Of a DNA stretch of 43,921 nt, positions 43,180 through 43,921 are shown piece by piece. The notes under the pieces were generated by a model that made no database searches, was not told where the DNA came from, and saw only the letters and a program-made list of their open reading frames with translations. This DNA comes from Chlorobiaceae bacterium (GTDB taxonomy: Bacteria > Bacteroidota > Chlorobiia > Chlorobiales > Chlorobiaceae), in assembly GCA_013334965.1 (NCBI GenBank), contig JAAXWO010000016.1, positions 1 to 43,921 of the forward strand. The letters are read 5' to 3'. Numbering within the stretch: the stretch's first letter is position 1; each line of letters begins with the position of its first letter. Position numbers and translations under genes: made by a program.

Positions 43180-43225
43180 GGTTTTAGGGGAACCGGTTTG
43201 CGGGGGCAGTTGACTATAAATAAAA

Positions 43226-43258
43226 AAAGGAAGCACCGCTTACTCAAGTACTTCCTTT
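43226..43258 (-). terminator. Terminator before GIY-YIG copy 2
   Basis: Identical to the hairpin at 42326-42358. Confidence 0.75.
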
Positions 43259-43263
43259 CTTAT

Positions 43264-43389
43264 GGATCCGTGAGCAGTATTCGAGCCTGCATCCCGACAC
43301 GTCGGGATAACAGCCGAATTCTCTCTCTCTTGGCTCCGCGAGTAGGATTCGAACCTACATCCCGACACGTCGGGATAACAGCCGAATGC
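43264..43389 (-). repeat. Array of two tRNA-Asn-derived repeats
   Basis: Units begin at 43264 (variant GGATCCG) and 43332. They have the same structure as the 42364 array, and the end abuts the stop of GIY-YIG copy 3. Confidence 0.9.
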
Positions 43390-43397
43390 TTCAGGAC

Positions 43398-43673
43398 TTA
43401 TATCGTGAGATCACCAGCTATCAATCGCTCGATCATCTTCCTGCTTTTCCAGCTTTTGACTTTAGTTTCAGCTGCATGGGCATCAGCTTTCGAGGGATAC
43501 TCCTTCACAAAAACCTGCGACCATGGCCGATAACGGGAGGTAAAGCCTTTTTCGATCGTGTTGTGAAAATGCCGACGACGCTCCGGATCGGAGGATATGC
43601 CGACATAATATCGATCGGCACTTTCCGAATGCAGGATGTAGAGGCTGTAACGTTCTTGATTATCCGCGACCAT
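43398..43673 (-). CDS. GIY-YIG nuclease, copy 3
   Basis: 91 residues, almost identical to copy 2, shifted by 494 bases. The near-identity includes flanking terminator and repeats, so the whole block was duplicated recently. Family features as for copy 1. Confidence 0.82.
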   Translation of the reverse strand: MVADNQERYSLYILHSESADRYYVGISSDPERRRHFHNTIEKGFTSRYRPWSQVFVKEYPSKADAHAAETKVKSWKSRKMIERLIAGDLTI

Positions 43674-43719
43674 GGTTTTAGGGGAACCGGTTTGCGGGGG
43701 CAGTTGACTATAAATAAAA

Positions 43720-43752
43720 AAAGGAAGCACCGCTTACTCAAGTACTTCCTTT
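43720..43752 (-). terminator. Terminator before GIY-YIG copy 3
   Basis: Same hairpin as at 42326-42358 and 43226-43258. Confidence 0.75.
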
Positions 43753-43757
43753 CTTAT

Positions 43758-43921
43758 GGATCCGTGAGCAGTATTCGAGCCTACATCCCGACACGTCGGG
43801 ATAACAGCCGAATGCTCTCTCTCTTGGCTCCGCGAGTAGGATTCGAACCTGCATCCCGACACGTCGGGATAACAGCCGAATGCTCTCTCTCTTGGCTCCG
43901 CGAGTAGGATTCGAACCTACA
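43758..43921 (-). repeat. tRNA-Asn-derived repeat array running out of the window
   Basis: Units begin at 43758 (GGATCCG variant), 43826 and 43894; the last is cut by the window end. A complete tRNA-Asn gene, if it is the parent, would lie beyond 43921. Confidence 0.9.

Overview
The window looks like chromosome of a green sulfur bacterium (Chlorobiaceae, Chlorobium/Chlorobaculum type). This is inferred from moderately high GC, the overall similarity of the proteins to that group, the C5-pathway gene hemL, and the mixture of GlgE-pathway, Kdp and FmdB-type genes. No database search was possible, so the genus is open.

Layout. 1-3161: two broken tandem copies of the 3' end of mnmE, then intact mnmE with an SDR gene (all minus). 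3262-10332: mazG; an alpha/beta hydrolase; then glgE and a trehalose synthase-maltokinase fusion, which together make alpha-glucan from trehalose via maltose-1-phosphate. 10606-19280: ordinary core genes. These are prfB (with a programmed +1 frameshift that uses TAA), a metallophosphoesterase, a lipase/membrane protein/nitroreductase/WecB-like operon, an LptA-like protein, an FmdB zinc ribbon, recO and hemL. 19281-26282: an accessory island inserted just after hemL. A second copy of the last codons of hemL lies at its far end (60-bp direct repeats at 19149-19208 and 26141-26200, 56/60 identical by eye). The island holds a duplicated DUF4143 ATPase, a fossil integron (four gene cassettes, three attC sites and the C-terminal scrap of an integron integrase), and a second DUF190 gene with a scrap of crcB.

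26303-36123 is a potassium module on the minus strand: an NtrC-type regulator, then a -24/-12 (sigma-54) promoter, a membrane histidine kinase, an unannotated 33-residue membrane peptide, kdpF, kdpA, kdpB, kdpC and a kinase-less KdpD fused to a PTS EIIA(Ntr)-like domain. This wiring differs from the classical KdpD/KdpE pair. 36225-41962: crcB with DUF190, a zinc/manganese-type ABC transporter (znuA-znuC-znuB), and leuA preceded by a leucine-rich leader peptide and an intrinsic terminator, i.e. an attenuator.

41975-43921 is a repeat field. Arrays of a 68-bp unit derived from the 3' part of a tRNA-Asn gene alternate with three near-identical GIY-YIG nuclease genes, and the field runs out of the window.

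The most unusual items are the tRNA-fragment/GIY-YIG repeat field, the reverse-oriented fossil integron with putative defence cassettes (TIR, PD-(D/E)XK, HEPN-like), the sigma-54/EIIA-linked Kdp module, the TAA frameshift site in prfB, and a short GGGAC(A/T)TGGGGACGTT motif found at several duplication junctions.
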